Positions 8,357 to 17,975 are shown, numbered from the stretch's first letter. The stretch: 64,000 nt of DNA from Streptomyces sp. IMTB 2501 (GCF_001953885.1 NZ_MQUS01000018.1:115479-179478); one strand, 5' to 3'. Numbers and translations are program-made. The notes: generated by a model from the letters alone, not told the origin.

Positions 8357-8779
8357 GGGTCGCCTTTCGGGCTGCGAAGCCGTGGCCGCGCGGGTGGCTC
8401 CGGGGCCTGCAGTCGTGTCCGCTGGAGTGGACGGAGCCCACCCGCCTTCAGTGTGGCCGCTCTTGCGCCGTGTGGTGATCGTATTCCGGTCAACATCAGC
8501 ACGGTTGACGTCGGAATCGTTTCGTTCGAAAGCGAAGGAGGATCGAGTCGTACGGAGTGCCGGTGGAGGGCGATGACCTGGCAGGGGATGTCGGCGGCGG
8601 CTTTCGGAGCCGGATCCACATCTCTTGGGAGGCTGTGTACCGTGGTGGCCGGAGCAGTGCGGTCCGCTGTGGCGGACACGTTGACGTTGTGCCGTCCGCT
8701 GTCTAGCGTCGTGGTGCGTCTCGGGCACTGTGTGCATCAGACCTTTGTCGGCCCCTTCACCACAGTGGAAGGAAGAGTC
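8357..8779. promoter_or_regulatory. Divergent promoter region with an imperfect dyad
   Basis: This 423-base gap separates the XRE gene and the ParB/StrR-like gene and contains no convincing gene. TTCCG-GTCAAC (8484-8494) is mirrored by GTTGAC-gt-CGGAA (8504-8516), with a nine-base spacer between GTCAAC and GTTGAC. The arms are identical apart from a small internal length difference. It is a good candidate binding site for either neighbouring regulator. A GGAAGGAAG ribosome site precedes the GTG at 8780. Confidence 0.5.
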
Positions 8780-9862
8780 GTGTCGGTGGGCTTAGCGCGA
8801 CGGGCGGACCGCCCGGACGAGGCGGCGGACCAGACGGCAGAGCGAGCGGCGGACCGGGCGCCGGACCAAGCGGCGGATCGGTGGCGGACGCACCCGGACG
8901 GCCGGTCCGGGCCCGTCACCCTGCCGCTCGACGAACTGCAGCTCGTGGACTCGCCGCGCACTGGCGGCCTGGACACGGCCCATGTGCACAAGCTCGCCCG
9001 CATCTCCACCCCGCTGCCGCCCATCCTGGTCCACCGGCCCACGCTCCGCGTCATCGACGGCGTGCACCGGGTGCACGCAGCCCGGCTGCGCGGCGACGAC
9101 CGGATCGACGTCCGCTACTTCGTGGGCACCGAGGAGGACGCCTTCGTCGAGGCGGTACGGCGGAACACCTCGCGCGGCCTGCCGCTGACCCGTGCCGACC
9201 GTACGGCCGCCGTTGTGCGGATACTCGGCACCCACCCCCAGTGGTCGGACCGGCTGATCGCCTCGGTGGCCGGGGTGACCGCGGGCACCGTCGCGGCGGT
9301 GCGGAGGCGTTCAACTGTCCAGGACCAACAGTTGAACGTGCGCAGGGGACGGGACGGCAGGGTACGGCCGGTGGACCCGGCCGAGGGCCGCAGACGCGCC
9401 GGACTGTTGCTGGGCGAACGGCCGGACGCCACGTTGCGGCAGATCGCGGTCGATGCCGGCATCGCCCTGGCCACGGCCCGCGACGTCAAGGCGCGCATGC
9501 GGCGCGGCGAGGACCCCGTGCCCCGGAGGTTCCGCGGACCCGACACGACCGCCGCCCCCGACGCGCCCACGCCGCCCACCCCGCCTGCGCCGCGCGCGGC
9601 GGCGCAGCCCGCCGCGGGGGTCGGTGACCCGGGCATGGCGCTGCTCTTGACACAGCTGCGGAAGGACCCCTCGCTGCGGCTGACGGAGGCGGGCCGTGCG
9701 CTGTTGCAGATGATGAGCGTCCCGCTGCTGCTGCAGGGCGACAGGGCGCAACAGTTCGTGGAGGCCGTACCCGGGCATCGCACCGCCTCGGTCGTCCAGC
9801 TGGCGCGCGGCTGTGCCCAGCGGTGGCTGGAATTCGCGGAGGAACTGGAGCGTCGTACCTGA
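8780..9862 (+). CDS. ParB-domain DNA-binding regulator of the StrR/NovG type, with a TTA codon
   Basis: About 360 residues. An N-terminal ParB-like domain spans roughly residues 45-130 (VTLPLDELQ, then PLPPILVHRPTLRVIDGVHRVHAARLRG, then EAVRRNTSRGLPLT). A helix-turn-helix region follows (WSDRLIASVAGVTAGTVAAVRRR), then a second HTH-like stretch (TLRQIAVDAGIALATARDVKAR), a proline/alanine linker and a helical C-terminus. This architecture is shared with pathway activators such as StrR and NovG, which switch on antibiotic clusters. The start is GTG 8780 with GGAAGGAAG upstream. With this start the fifth codon is TTA (8792-8794), implying dependence on the bldA tRNA. Its target cluster is unknown; the PKS or Hpg loci downstream are candidates. 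Confidence 0.8.
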   Translation: MSVGLARRADRPDEAADQTAERAADRAPDQAADRWRTHPDGRSGPVTLPLDELQLVDSPRTGGLDTAHVHKLARISTPLPPILVHRPTLRVIDGVHRVHAARLRGDDRIDVRYFVGTEEDAFVEAVRRNTSRGLPLTRADRTAAVVRILGTHPQWSDRLIASVAGVTAGTVAAVRRRSTVQDQQLNVRRGRDGRVRPVDPAEGRRRAGLLLGERPDATLRQIAVDAGIALATARDVKARMRRGEDPVPRRFRGPDTTAAPDAPTPPTPPAPRAAAQPAAGVGDPGMALLLTQLRKDPSLRLTEAGRALLQMMSVPLLLQGDRAQQFVEAVPGHRTASVVQLARGCAQRWLEFAEELERRT

Positions 9863-9906
9863 GAGTGAGGCCGAATCCGGCTTCGTGGAACTGGACTTGG
9901 GCCGGA

Positions 9907-10623
9907 CTAGAGGTGATCGGCGCCCAGATCCTGCGAGATGGCGCGGGCGCAGCTCCTGACCGCGGAGACCAGGTGCTCGAGCACCGCCGCGTTCTCGCGC
10001 ACCTGCGCTGCGAGCGCGGACACGCTCACGGCGGCCACGGTCGCCCGGTGCCGGTCGTGGACGGGCGCGGCGATGCAAACCAAGCCGTCGCGCACCCGGT
10101 CCGGCGCGCTGGCCCAGCCCCGCTCCCGGGTGCCGTGCGGCAGCTCCGGCGCGAGGGCAGCGGCGCCACTCACCCCGGGGCGATGGGCCGCCAGCACCGT
10201 GCCGAGCGCGGTCCCCATGACCGGTACCACCTGTCCCGTCTCCTGGACCTGCCGGGTGCTGTCGCGCCGGAAGACGTGATGGACGATCAGCACGCCCGCG
10301 GGGTGCGGCACCCCCACGCGCACTGCCTCTCCCGTTGCCCTGGCCAGGTCGTCGGCCCAGGCCAGGGCTCGCGCGCGTAACTCGTGGGTGCGCAGCCAGG
10401 TGCCGCCGAGGCGCACCAGTTCGGGGCCCAGCCCGTACGTGCCGGACTCCGCGTCCCGCTCGACCAGGCCCTCCTGCTGGAGCGTGCGCAGGATGCCGTG
10501 GACGGTGCCCTTCGGCAGGCCCAGGGCGGAGGCCGTGTCGGACAGGCCGTACCGGCCCTCCCCGGTGCCGAACAGCCGCAGGACTGCCGCAGCGCGGGAC
10601 AGGGACTGGATGGAACCAGGCAT
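9907..10623 (-). CDS. IclR/GylR-like transcriptional regulator, with a TTA codon
   Basis: 238 residues. The N-terminal winged helix (IQSLSRAAAVLRLFG, then LSDTASALGLPKGTVHGILRTLQQEGLVE) is very close to GylR-type IclR proteins. The C-terminal IclR effector domain includes LIVHHVFRRDSTRQVQETG and CARAISQDLGA. Start ATG 10623 is preceded by GGAGG at good spacing. A TTA leucine codon lies at 10378-10380. The gene faces the PKS mini-locus across 273 bases and is its most likely local regulator. It is somewhat shorter than GylR in the effector domain (the segment after PVMGTALGTVLAAH is condensed), so glycerol metabolites need not be the ligand. Confidence 0.85.
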   Translation of the reverse strand: MPGSIQSLSRAAAVLRLFGTGEGRYGLSDTASALGLPKGTVHGILRTLQQEGLVERDAESGTYGLGPELVRLGGTWLRTHELRARALAWADDLARATGEAVRVGVPHPAGVLIVHHVFRRDSTRQVQETGQVVPVMGTALGTVLAAHRPGVSGAAALAPELPHGTRERGWASAPDRVRDGLVCIAAPVHDRHRATVAAVSVSALAAQVRENAAVLEHLVSAVRSCARAISQDLGADHL

Positions 10624-10896
10624 GCTGTGGCCTCCTCGGGTCCGGCCGGCACCGACGGCACCGCGGGCGTGAGTGTGCCATGCATCGAACGCGCTGAGGA
10701 GACCATTCAACGGCTCTCCCACGCCGCGCGGGCAAAGAATCATCAACAAAAGCGTCCGGACAGCGGCGTCCACTTCGCGGGAAAACAAAAACGGGCGATT
10801 GCGGGTTGAAATCACTTGCTCGCCCGCTTCCGGTGCATGCAGGATGCAGGCAGTGAGCTATCCGTATTCCATCGCCGGACGGAGTATTGGACCCCC

Positions 10897-11949
10897 ATGC
10901 AGCATCCGACGAGTATGCAGACCATCAAGAGCCTGCGCGGGATCGTCAGTCAGGATCCAGCCGTACATCTCAATTGCCGGGTGCATCAGACGTTGGCACT
11001 GGTAGCCGCGCGGACGTCCGCGGCCGACCTTCTCTATTACCGGTCCCTTTATGATTCGTACCGGATCTTCGATCACTGCTATCTACGGAAGGAGTTGCGT
11101 TGGTCGTATCCCTATCCCTACACTGAAGAGGACAGCCTGAACAGGCTGGGATTCACCAGAGAAAGCAGGGATCGCATCGATCTCGATGAATTCCTGGAGC
11201 TGGTCTCGGCGGGAATCTCCCGGGATGAAGCGGTCTCCTTCTTCGCACCCCGGGCAGAATTCGAGTACCAGGCCGACTACCTGGACCGCATGGGACTTCC
11301 CCGGTCGGGTTTTCTCCCGCACTCCTTCCTCGCCTGCGGCGTGGACCGGCCGGTCACCCAGCTGCTCATCAGGGACGATGCCACCGACAACCACGAGTTC
11401 ACCGACTTCGTCGTGCCGTGGCGCATCGTGCGGGCCGGCTGGGAGGCCGCTCCCGAGCAGTGGTTCACCGACGTGCTGGTGCTGCACAGGACCGAGGAGG
11501 CTCCGGCCGGCTCCTTCGCAGACGTGTACGGCGCGCACGTCCTCGGTCTGACCGACGAATTCGAGATGTACGACCTCCTGCACGACCGGCTCGCCGGCGA
11601 ACACGACGGCTGGCCTGTCTACGCCGCCCCCGGCCTCAACTGCCTGTCCATGCTGGCGGGAGCGCGCCTGCAGTTCTGCCGCTTCCTACGGCACACCCGG
11701 CACTCCGACCGGGTCAAGGAGACGTACCGGCGCAACATGAAGTCCCTGTGCGCCGTACTCGACGAGGCGACGCTCAACCACGTCGCCCGGGATCCCGCCG
11801 CGGACGACCGGATCAAGCGCGGCCTTTACGCCCTCAAGCGGCGTGAGACGAGCGCGCTCCGGCTGCTCCGGCAGGAGATCGAGAAGTTCCAGGACGCCGG
11901 CATCGAAGCGGTGCGCTTCCCCGAGCCGGCCACGCACGGATCCCGATGA
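10897..11949 (+). CDS. Unrecognised protein, first gene of the PKS mini-locus
   Basis: About 350 residues, soluble, rich in aromatic and charged residues (YYRSLYDSYRIFDHCY, WSYPYPYTEED). I do not recognise a family. The segment QDPAVHLNCRVHQTLALVA contains a Cys-x-x-His pair, and GWPVYAAPGLNCLSMLAG holds another conserved-looking cysteine. These could be catalytic, but this is only a visual impression. The C-terminal quarter is a basic helical region. The start is uncertain: in-frame ATG codons occur at 10837, 10897 and 10915, none with a good ribosome site, and the upstream region is unusually A-rich. The acyltransferase start lies 63 bases past its stop, so it belongs to the same operon. 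Confidence 0.5.
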   Translation: MQHPTSMQTIKSLRGIVSQDPAVHLNCRVHQTLALVAARTSAADLLYYRSLYDSYRIFDHCYLRKELRWSYPYPYTEEDSLNRLGFTRESRDRIDLDEFLELVSAGISRDEAVSFFAPRAEFEYQADYLDRMGLPRSGFLPHSFLACGVDRPVTQLLIRDDATDNHEFTDFVVPWRIVRAGWEAAPEQWFTDVLVLHRTEEAPAGSFADVYGAHVLGLTDEFEMYDLLHDRLAGEHDGWPVYAAPGLNCLSMLAGARLQFCRFLRHTRHSDRVKETYRRNMKSLCAVLDEATLNHVARDPAADDRIKRGLYALKRRETSALRLLRQEIEKFQDAGIEAVRFPEPATHGSR

Positions 11950-12012
11950 CCGGCCGGCCGGGCCGAGAACGCCCTCGTCCCGGCGGCAGAGCGTACCGAA
12001 AGAGGAGATCAA

Positions 12013-12846
12013 TTGCGCGCAAGGATATTCCCCGGGCAGGGAGCCCAGCGGCGCGGCATGGGTGCGGACGTCTTCGAGCGATTCCCCGAACTCACCGCCC
12101 GCGCGGACGAGATGATGGGCTGCTCCGTGGCAGAACTGTGCAGCGAGGACCCGGAGGGAAGGCTGCGGCAGACGCGCTACGCGCAGCCCGCCATCTACTT
12201 CGTCAACGCCCTTCTGCATCTGGCGGACAACGGCGAGCCCGAAGGATTCGACTACTTCGCCGGACACAGCCTCGGCGAGTACAACGCGCTGGTCGCGGCC
12301 GGCATGCTGGAGATCGTCGACGGACTGGAACTCGTCTGCCGACGCGCCGAGGCGATGGCCGAGATCACCGGCGGCGCCATGCTGGCCGTGCTCGGCCTGA
12401 CCCCGCAGGAGGTCGAGTCCCTGCTGCTCGCCGAGGGCGTGGCGGCCGTGTACCTCGCCAACTGGAACTCCGACCGCCAACTCGTGGTCGCGGGGGACCG
12501 CGCCGGAGTGCGTGCGTTCGGCAGGGCCGCCGTCCGCGCCGGCGCGACCAAGGTCACCCCGCTCAACGTCAGCGGCCCCTTCCACACCCCGCTCATGAAC
12601 CCCGCCCGGCTGCGCTTCGACAAGGCGCTCGCGGGCTGCGTCTTCAAGCCCGGTGATGTACCGGTCGTCTCGTCTACCACCGGCGAGATCGTCGACCACA
12701 CCGGCGTCCGTGACGTGCTGAGCACGCAGATCAGCACGCCGGTGCAGTGGGTAAGGACAGTCCGGGCCCTCCGGGAACTCGGTGTGACGCGGTTCAGCGA
12801 AGTCAACGGCACCACCCTGACCAAACTCGACGCCCAGATCGGCTGA
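12013..12846 (+). CDS. Free-standing malonyl-CoA acyltransferase (trans-AT type)
   Basis: 277 residues of FabD-like acyltransferase. It opens with FPGQGAQRRGMG. The nucleophile serine is in GHSLGEYNALVAAG at about residue 85, and the catalytic histidine is in GPFHTPLM. It starts at TTG 12013, six bases after GAGGAG. It lies 30 bases upstream of a KS-KR-ACP protein that lacks its own AT, so it most likely loads malonyl units onto that ACP in trans. It is not embedded in a fatty-acid operon, so it is probably not the housekeeping FabD. It could have a non-malonyl preference: the residue after the nucleophile is leucine, and I see no clear methylmalonyl signature. Confidence 0.85.
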   Translation: MRARIFPGQGAQRRGMGADVFERFPELTARADEMMGCSVAELCSEDPEGRLRQTRYAQPAIYFVNALLHLADNGEPEGFDYFAGHSLGEYNALVAAGMLEIVDGLELVCRRAEAMAEITGGAMLAVLGLTPQEVESLLLAEGVAAVYLANWNSDRQLVVAGDRAGVRAFGRAAVRAGATKVTPLNVSGPFHTPLMNPARLRFDKALAGCVFKPGDVPVVSSTTGEIVDHTGVRDVLSTQISTPVQWVRTVRALRELGVTRFSEVNGTTLTKLDAQIG

Positions 12847-12876
12847 CTTCCGCACGCCCGCGGACAAGGAGCAGGA

Positions 12877-15800
12877 ATGACACGCGATATCGCCATCATC
12901 GGTATGTCGGTCGAGCTTCCCCAGGTGAAGAACACCGACGAGTTCTGGGATCTGATCGTCGCCGGCCGCAGCGTGAGCAAACCCTTCCCGGAAGCCCGGA
13001 GCAAGGACATCATCGACTATGTGCGGTACGCGCGCAGCACCGCCGTGAAGCCGCCCATCGACACCTCTATCGAATTCCACGACGGATACTTCCTCGACGA
13101 CATTGCGGAATTCGACTACGGCTTCTTCGGCATGACGCCCCGGCAGGGTGCGATGGCCGACCCGGTCCAGCGGATGCTCATGAAGAACGCGTATCTCTCT
13201 CTGGAGGACGCGGGCTACACCGGCCCCCGCATCAAGGACCGCAACACCGCCGTCTTCGTCGGCTACAACGTCAACCCGGGGCAGACATACGGCGACTTCC
13301 TGACCCGGGCCGACCCGTCCCTGACCCCGCTCAGCCTGACCGGGAACATGGGCACGATGCTGGCCAACCGGATCTCGTACCAGCTGGACCTGCACGGGCC
13401 GAGCATGGTCGTCAACTCGGCCTGCTCGGCCACCCTGGTCGCCCTGCACCAGGCCAAGAACGCCCTGCTGGCAGGCGACTGCGACCTGGCCGTCGTCGCC
13501 GGTGCCCGTATTATCCTCGCCCCCCTCAAGAGCGCCGACCGCAACCTCGGCATCGAGTCCTCCGACGGTCTGACCCGGCCGTTCGACGAGCGCGCCGACG
13601 GCACCGGCTTCGGCGAGGGATCCGGCGCGATCGTGCTGAGCCGGCTCGACGCGGCCCTCGAACGCGGCGACCAAGTCTACGCCACGATCAAGGGCAGCGC
13701 CGTCAACCACGACGGCCACTCGGAGATGATTACTGCGCCTGATGAGGCGTCGCAGACCCAACTGCTGCTCGACGCCTGGGCCGACGCTGGTATCGACCCG
13801 CGCACCGTGGACTACGTGGAGGTGCACGGTACGGCGACGCGCATCGGCGACCCCATCGAATTCGAGGGGCTTCGGCGGGCGTTCGCCCACCACACCGACG
13901 ACAAGCAGTTCTGCGCCGTCGGCACGGCCAAGGCCAACGTGGGCCACCTCTTCGAGGGCTCCGGGGTGATCGGAGTGATCAAAGCCGCGCTGACCATGCA
14001 GCACAAGACGGTGCCGCCCATGGCCAACTTCGAGAAGCCCAACCCAAAGATCGACTTCACCGACGGGCCGATCTACATACCCACCGCCGCCGAACCGTGG
14101 GACCCGGCCGAAGGAAAACGGCACTGCGGCGTCAGCGCGTTCGGCATCGGCGGGACCAACTGCCACGTCGTCCTCGGCGCGGCCCCGGCGACGCCCGGGG
14201 CGAGCACGCCGCAGACCACGGCCGGCCCGCAGATCTTCACACTCAGTGCGCAGAGCGAACGGTCACTGCGGCTGCTCGTCGAGGCATATGCCCGCTACCT
14301 CGCCGGGCCCGCCGCCGAGCGGCTGAGCCTGCGGGACGTCTGCCACACCACGCGCGTCTCCCGCTCCGCCCACCGCTACCGCCTCGCCCTGCCGGTGTCC
14401 GGCATCGCAGAACTAGGCACCGCGCTCACGGCGTTGGCCGAGGGCCGCAGCGACGAGCTGCCCACGGTGTACTCGAACCTGGAAGACTGGCCGGGCCCGG
14501 CGCAGCCCGACGACTCACCACTCGCCCGTTACGTCCGCGGCGAGGACGTCGAGTGGAGCGAGCACGAGGGCACCGCGACCGGCCGCATCGTCAAGCTCCC
14601 GTCCTACGCCTTCGACGAGAGCCGTTGCTGGTCGCCGTTCCCCGACACCTGGGCGGAGCGCACCCCGGCCGGCCCCGTCGCCGCCGTGCAGGACAACCCC
14701 GTCACCCACGACATCGTCTTCCGCGAAGAGCCCCTTGCGGCCGACTGGCCCGGAGGGGTGCGGGCGTTGGCCCTCGTCGACCCGGCGACCGACGCCGAGG
14801 CCGTGCTGGGCACGATCCCGTCCGGAGAACTGCACGTCCTGCGGCTCGTAGCAGAGGGCGCCGACGTGGCCTCGGGTACCTTCTCCGTCACGGAGGAGAG
14901 CCTCCAGGACCTCGCCGCCCACGTCCTCGAAGGCCGATACACCCACATCATCCACGCCCTCGCCCTGGAGGACACCGAGGCATCCGACATCCAGACCCTG
15001 GACCGCCGGGTCACCAAGAACCTCTACAGCCTGTTCCTGCTGAGCAAGGCTCTGATGAACGCCGGAGTGCGGGGACGGATCGTGGCCCTCACCCGCAATG
15101 CCTGCGCGCTGGTGGACGGTGCGTCCGTCGGCGCCCCGGAGAACTCCGCACTGGCGGGCCTCGCCAAGGTGATCGGGCGCGAGTTCCCCTACCTCAAGAC
15201 CCGCGTCCAGGACCTGGACGAACACGTCACGCCCGACCTGCTGTGGCGCGAGATCGTCCGGCCGGAACCGGGCCTGCACCTTCTTCGGGACGGGCGCTCC
15301 TACCACGAGGTCTTCGAGGAACTCCCCGATGTCGGCACCGGCACGGAGCAGGACTACCTCAAGGCCGGCGGCACCTACCTCGTCACCGGCGGCACCGGCG
15401 GCATCGGACTGGCCGTCAGCGAGATGTTCGCGACCCTCCAGCCCGACATCGACCTCGTGCTGGTCAGTAGGTCGGGCGCCCCGGACCGGGCGGACTGGGA
15501 GCGGCTGATCGCCACGCACCCCGACGGGAAGCCGGCCCGAGTGGCCCGTGCGCTGACCGAGATCGAGGGCATGGGCGCGCGTGTCCGTGTTTACGCGGCC
15601 GACGCCGGGGACCCGGACGCGCTCAGGGAAGTGGTCGAGGATGTGCAGCGCAGGTTCGGCCGGATCGACGGCATCGTCCACGCGGCCGGCATCCCGGGAC
15701 GGAACCTGATCTCTCTGCGTGATCCGAAGGACTTCGCCGATGTGGTCCGGCCGAAGATCTACGGCGCGTACGTCCTCAACAGCGCGACCACGGGCGTGAG

Positions 15801-16524
15801 TCCCGACTTCATCCTGCACTTCTCGTCGGTCGCCGTCGTCTTCCCCTCCTCCGGGCAGGGCGACTACGCCGCCGGCAACTACTACCTGGACACCCTCGCT
15901 CGTATGGGCAGGACCGACGGCTGCCACGTCGTCGCCGTCGACTGGGTCGCCTGGCGAGAAATCGGCATGGCCGTGGACTACGGGAGTAAGCTCGATACGA
16001 CCTTCAAGGCCGTATACACGAACACCGGCTTGGGCATCGTCGACAAGATGCTGCGGTCCCGTCGGCGTCGTGCGTTCGCCGGGGAGGTGAACTACGACGG
16101 TAACCTGGTGCACATCTTCAAGTCGTTCGACATGGCGCTCGGCGACACCGTGAACACGAAGATGAAGCAGGCCGAGAGCGATCTGAGGGACCGTCTGCGC
16201 ATCTCCTCGGAACAGAAGCGCAAGCAGATAGACGCGGTCTCCGTGGAACTGACCGGGCGTGAGGGCGGTGTCTACCGCGACGCGGAGATCACCGTCGCCC
16301 GCTGCTTCGCCGACGCCCTCGGCTACCCGACGCTGGACGTCGAGGACGACTTCTTCAACATCGGCGGCGACTCCCTCATGGCCACCACCGTCGCGTCCAA
16401 CATCGCCACGTGCCTGCAGATCGAGTTCGACGCCGCCGACCTGCTGATGGAGCGCACGGTCTCCGCCGTGGCGGACGCGGTGGAGCTGATGCGGGACGAA
16501 GCCTCGGAGGAAAGCCCCGTGTAG
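12877..16524 (+). CDS. Single-module polyketide synthase KS-KR-ACP without an acyltransferase domain
   Basis: 1215 residues. The ketosynthase spans about 1-430, with the active cysteine in VNSACSATLVALHQ near residue 180, HGTATRIGD near 317 and NVGHLFEGSG near 354. A linker of about 350 residues carries the post-KS motif LPSYAFDESRCW but no AT. A ketoreductase begins with TYLVTGGTGGIGLAV near 832 and has the Ser/Tyr pair in HFSSVAVVFPSSGQGDYAAGN. An acyl carrier domain has its phosphopantetheine serine in FFNIGGDSLMA near 1163. There is no dehydratase, enoyl reductase or thioesterase. It should perform one condensation and one ketoreduction using malonyl units from the adjacent AT. How the product is released is not evident; the upstream unknown protein may supply the starter or do the release. 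Confidence 0.9.
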   Translation: MTRDIAIIGMSVELPQVKNTDEFWDLIVAGRSVSKPFPEARSKDIIDYVRYARSTAVKPPIDTSIEFHDGYFLDDIAEFDYGFFGMTPRQGAMADPVQRMLMKNAYLSLEDAGYTGPRIKDRNTAVFVGYNVNPGQTYGDFLTRADPSLTPLSLTGNMGTMLANRISYQLDLHGPSMVVNSACSATLVALHQAKNALLAGDCDLAVVAGARIILAPLKSADRNLGIESSDGLTRPFDERADGTGFGEGSGAIVLSRLDAALERGDQVYATIKGSAVNHDGHSEMITAPDEASQTQLLLDAWADAGIDPRTVDYVEVHGTATRIGDPIEFEGLRRAFAHHTDDKQFCAVGTAKANVGHLFEGSGVIGVIKAALTMQHKTVPPMANFEKPNPKIDFTDGPIYIPTAAEPWDPAEGKRHCGVSAFGIGGTNCHVVLGAAPATPGASTPQTTAGPQIFTLSAQSERSLRLLVEAYARYLAGPAAERLSLRDVCHTTRVSRSAHRYRLALPVSGIAELGTALTALAEGRSDELPTVYSNLEDWPGPAQPDDSPLARYVRGEDVEWSEHEGTATGRIVKLPSYAFDESRCWSPFPDTWAERTPAGPVAAVQDNPVTHDIVFREEPLAADWPGGVRALALVDPATDAEAVLGTIPSGELHVLRLVAEGADVASGTFSVTEESLQDLAAHVLEGRYTHIIHALALEDTEASDIQTLDRRVTKNLYSLFLLSKALMNAGVRGRIVALTRNACALVDGASVGAPENSALAGLAKVIGREFPYLKTRVQDLDEHVTPDLLWREIVRPEPGLHLLRDGRSYHEVFEELPDVGTGTEQDYLKAGGTYLVTGGTGGIGLAVSEMFATLQPDIDLVLVSRSGAPDRADWERLIATHPDGKPARVARALTEIEGMGARVRVYAADAGDPDALREVVEDVQRRFGRIDGIVHAAGIPGRNLISLRDPKDFADVVRPKIYGAYVLNSATTGVSPDFILHFSSVAVVFPSSGQGDYAAGNYYLDTLARMGRTDGCHVVAVDWVAWREIGMAVDYGSKLDTTFKAVYTNTGLGIVDKMLRSRRRRAFAGEVNYDGNLVHIFKSFDMALGDTVNTKMKQAESDLRDRLRISSEQKRKQIDAVSVELTGREGGVYRDAEITVARCFADALGYPTLDVEDDFFNIGGDSLMATTVASNIATCLQIEFDAADLLMERTVSAVADAVELMRDEASEESPV

Positions 16525-16598
16525 TGGGGCACCGAACCGGCCGGACGGGGCTCGGAAGAGCCCGGTCCGGCCCATGGACACGCACGTGGTGGGGTCAC

Positions 16599-17975
16599 AT
16601 GACCAAAGACGTACTGAAACGCCGACCGCAGAGCGAAGGCAAGCACAGATCCGAGCTGAGATCGCTACTGGGATTCAGTCTCCCGATGTCGGTCGCCAAC
16701 TATGTACAGCAGTCCTATCTGCTGGCCGACAGCATCATCGTCGGCCACTACGTTGGCGTCGACGGGCTGGCCGCCGTGGGCGCTGCTCAGCCGATCTTCT
16801 ACCTGGTCAACGCCGTCTTCCTCGGTCTGGTGAGTGGTTTCGCCATACGGTTCGCACGCATGACGGGATCCGGCCGTGCCGAGCGTCAGCAGGAGGCGGT
16901 CATCGGCCTTGCGGCGTTCGCCGTCGTGTGGGCCGCGTTGTGCATCACGCTGGTCTTCAGCGCCACGGGTGTCTTCCTGCACGTGATGGGGATTCACGGC
17001 GCCGTGGCCCTCGGCAGCACGACGTATCTGCACACCCTGTCCCTCGGGTTCGTCGGTGTGTTCGGCATCGGCGCGCTGGGCGGGTTCCTGCGGGGGCTGG
17101 GCGACTCGCGCACGGTCATGTACATGATGGTCTTCAGCAGTCTCCTCAACATCGCCCTGGCCTGGAGTTTCGTGGCCCTGCTGGGACTGGGAGTGCGCGG
17201 CGCGGCCCTGGGCACGGTGACGGCCAGTTCCGTCGCCTTCGTCGCCGGCCTGGTGCTCGTGGCCCGTCGGCACGGGATCCACCGCTACCGCAGCACCCTT
17301 CCCGAACTGGCTCGGCAGGCCGGCTCGTCCCTGCGGCTGGGCTTTCCCGTCGGCATCCAGCACATCATGCTCTCGCTCGGCACCATGGTCCTGACGTCGC
17401 TGATCGCGCCCTTCGGGACGGCCGCGATCGCCGCGTTCAGCATCGCCTCCCGGCTGGAGACCTTGGCCGGCCGCTTCTATCTGGACCTGTCCGGAGCAGT
17501 GACGGTGTTCGTCGCCCAGTACACGGGTGCCGGGGAGGCCGAGCGGGCACGCCGGACCCTCCTCGATGCGCTGCGCCTGTGCTGGTGGGTGACCCTCGCC
17601 GAGTGCGCGGCGGTGATTCTCGTACGGCACGACATCGCCGCCGCCTTCACCACCGACCAGTCGGCCCACGCGATTGTCGGGACCTACATCCTCATGACGT
17701 ACCCCTTCTTCCTCCTGTACTCGGCGATGGCGGTCGTCCACGGATTCCTCAACGGCATCGGTCGCACTGTCTTCCCGCTGGTGTGCACGATGCTGTCGTT
17801 CCTGGTCGTCCGCATCCCCACCGCGTCCGTGCTGAAGGGGCAGCTGGGCCTGGACGGCATCATCTGGGCCGTTCCGATCGGCTGGTTCGTCGGCCTGGCC
17901 TACACCGCGTTCGCCGTGCGCCGGTACATCCAGGACGCCCGGCGGTTCATACCCCTCCAGACCAACTCCGTCTAA
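16599..17975 (+). CDS. MATE-family efflux transporter
   Basis: 458 residues with about twelve hydrophobic segments. It opens with LLGFSLPMSVANYVQQSYLL and then has DSIIVGHYVGVDGLAAVGAAQP, the classic first MatE repeat. The second repeat begins at about residue 245 (LRLGFPVGIQHIMLSLGT). MATE proteins export drugs or metabolites using a cation gradient. It follows the PKS gene by 74 bases in the same direction, so it is the likely exporter for the product of the mini-locus. I chose ATG 16599; an earlier in-frame extension overlaps the PKS gene. Confidence 0.85.
   Translation: MTKDVLKRRPQSEGKHRSELRSLLGFSLPMSVANYVQQSYLLADSIIVGHYVGVDGLAAVGAAQPIFYLVNAVFLGLVSGFAIRFARMTGSGRAERQQEAVIGLAAFAVVWAALCITLVFSATGVFLHVMGIHGAVALGSTTYLHTLSLGFVGVFGIGALGGFLRGLGDSRTVMYMMVFSSLLNIALAWSFVALLGLGVRGAALGTVTASSVAFVAGLVLVARRHGIHRYRSTLPELARQAGSSLRLGFPVGIQHIMLSLGTMVLTSLIAPFGTAAIAAFSIASRLETLAGRFYLDLSGAVTVFVAQYTGAGEAERARRTLLDALRLCWWVTLAECAAVILVRHDIAAAFTTDQSAHAIVGTYILMTYPFFLLYSAMAVVHGFLNGIGRTVFPLVCTMLSFLVVRIPTASVLKGQLGLDGIIWAVPIGWFVGLAYTAFAVRRYIQDARRFIPLQTNSV

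Noticed and set aside
12013..12846. Housekeeping FabD
   Set aside because: It lacks the neighbouring FabH, ACP and FabF genes of the fatty-acid operon and lies 30 bases from an AT-less PKS.
11686..14166. Long leftward frame over the AT and KS genes
   Set aside because: Mirror frame of strongly supported forward genes. There is no recognisable domain and no ribosome site.
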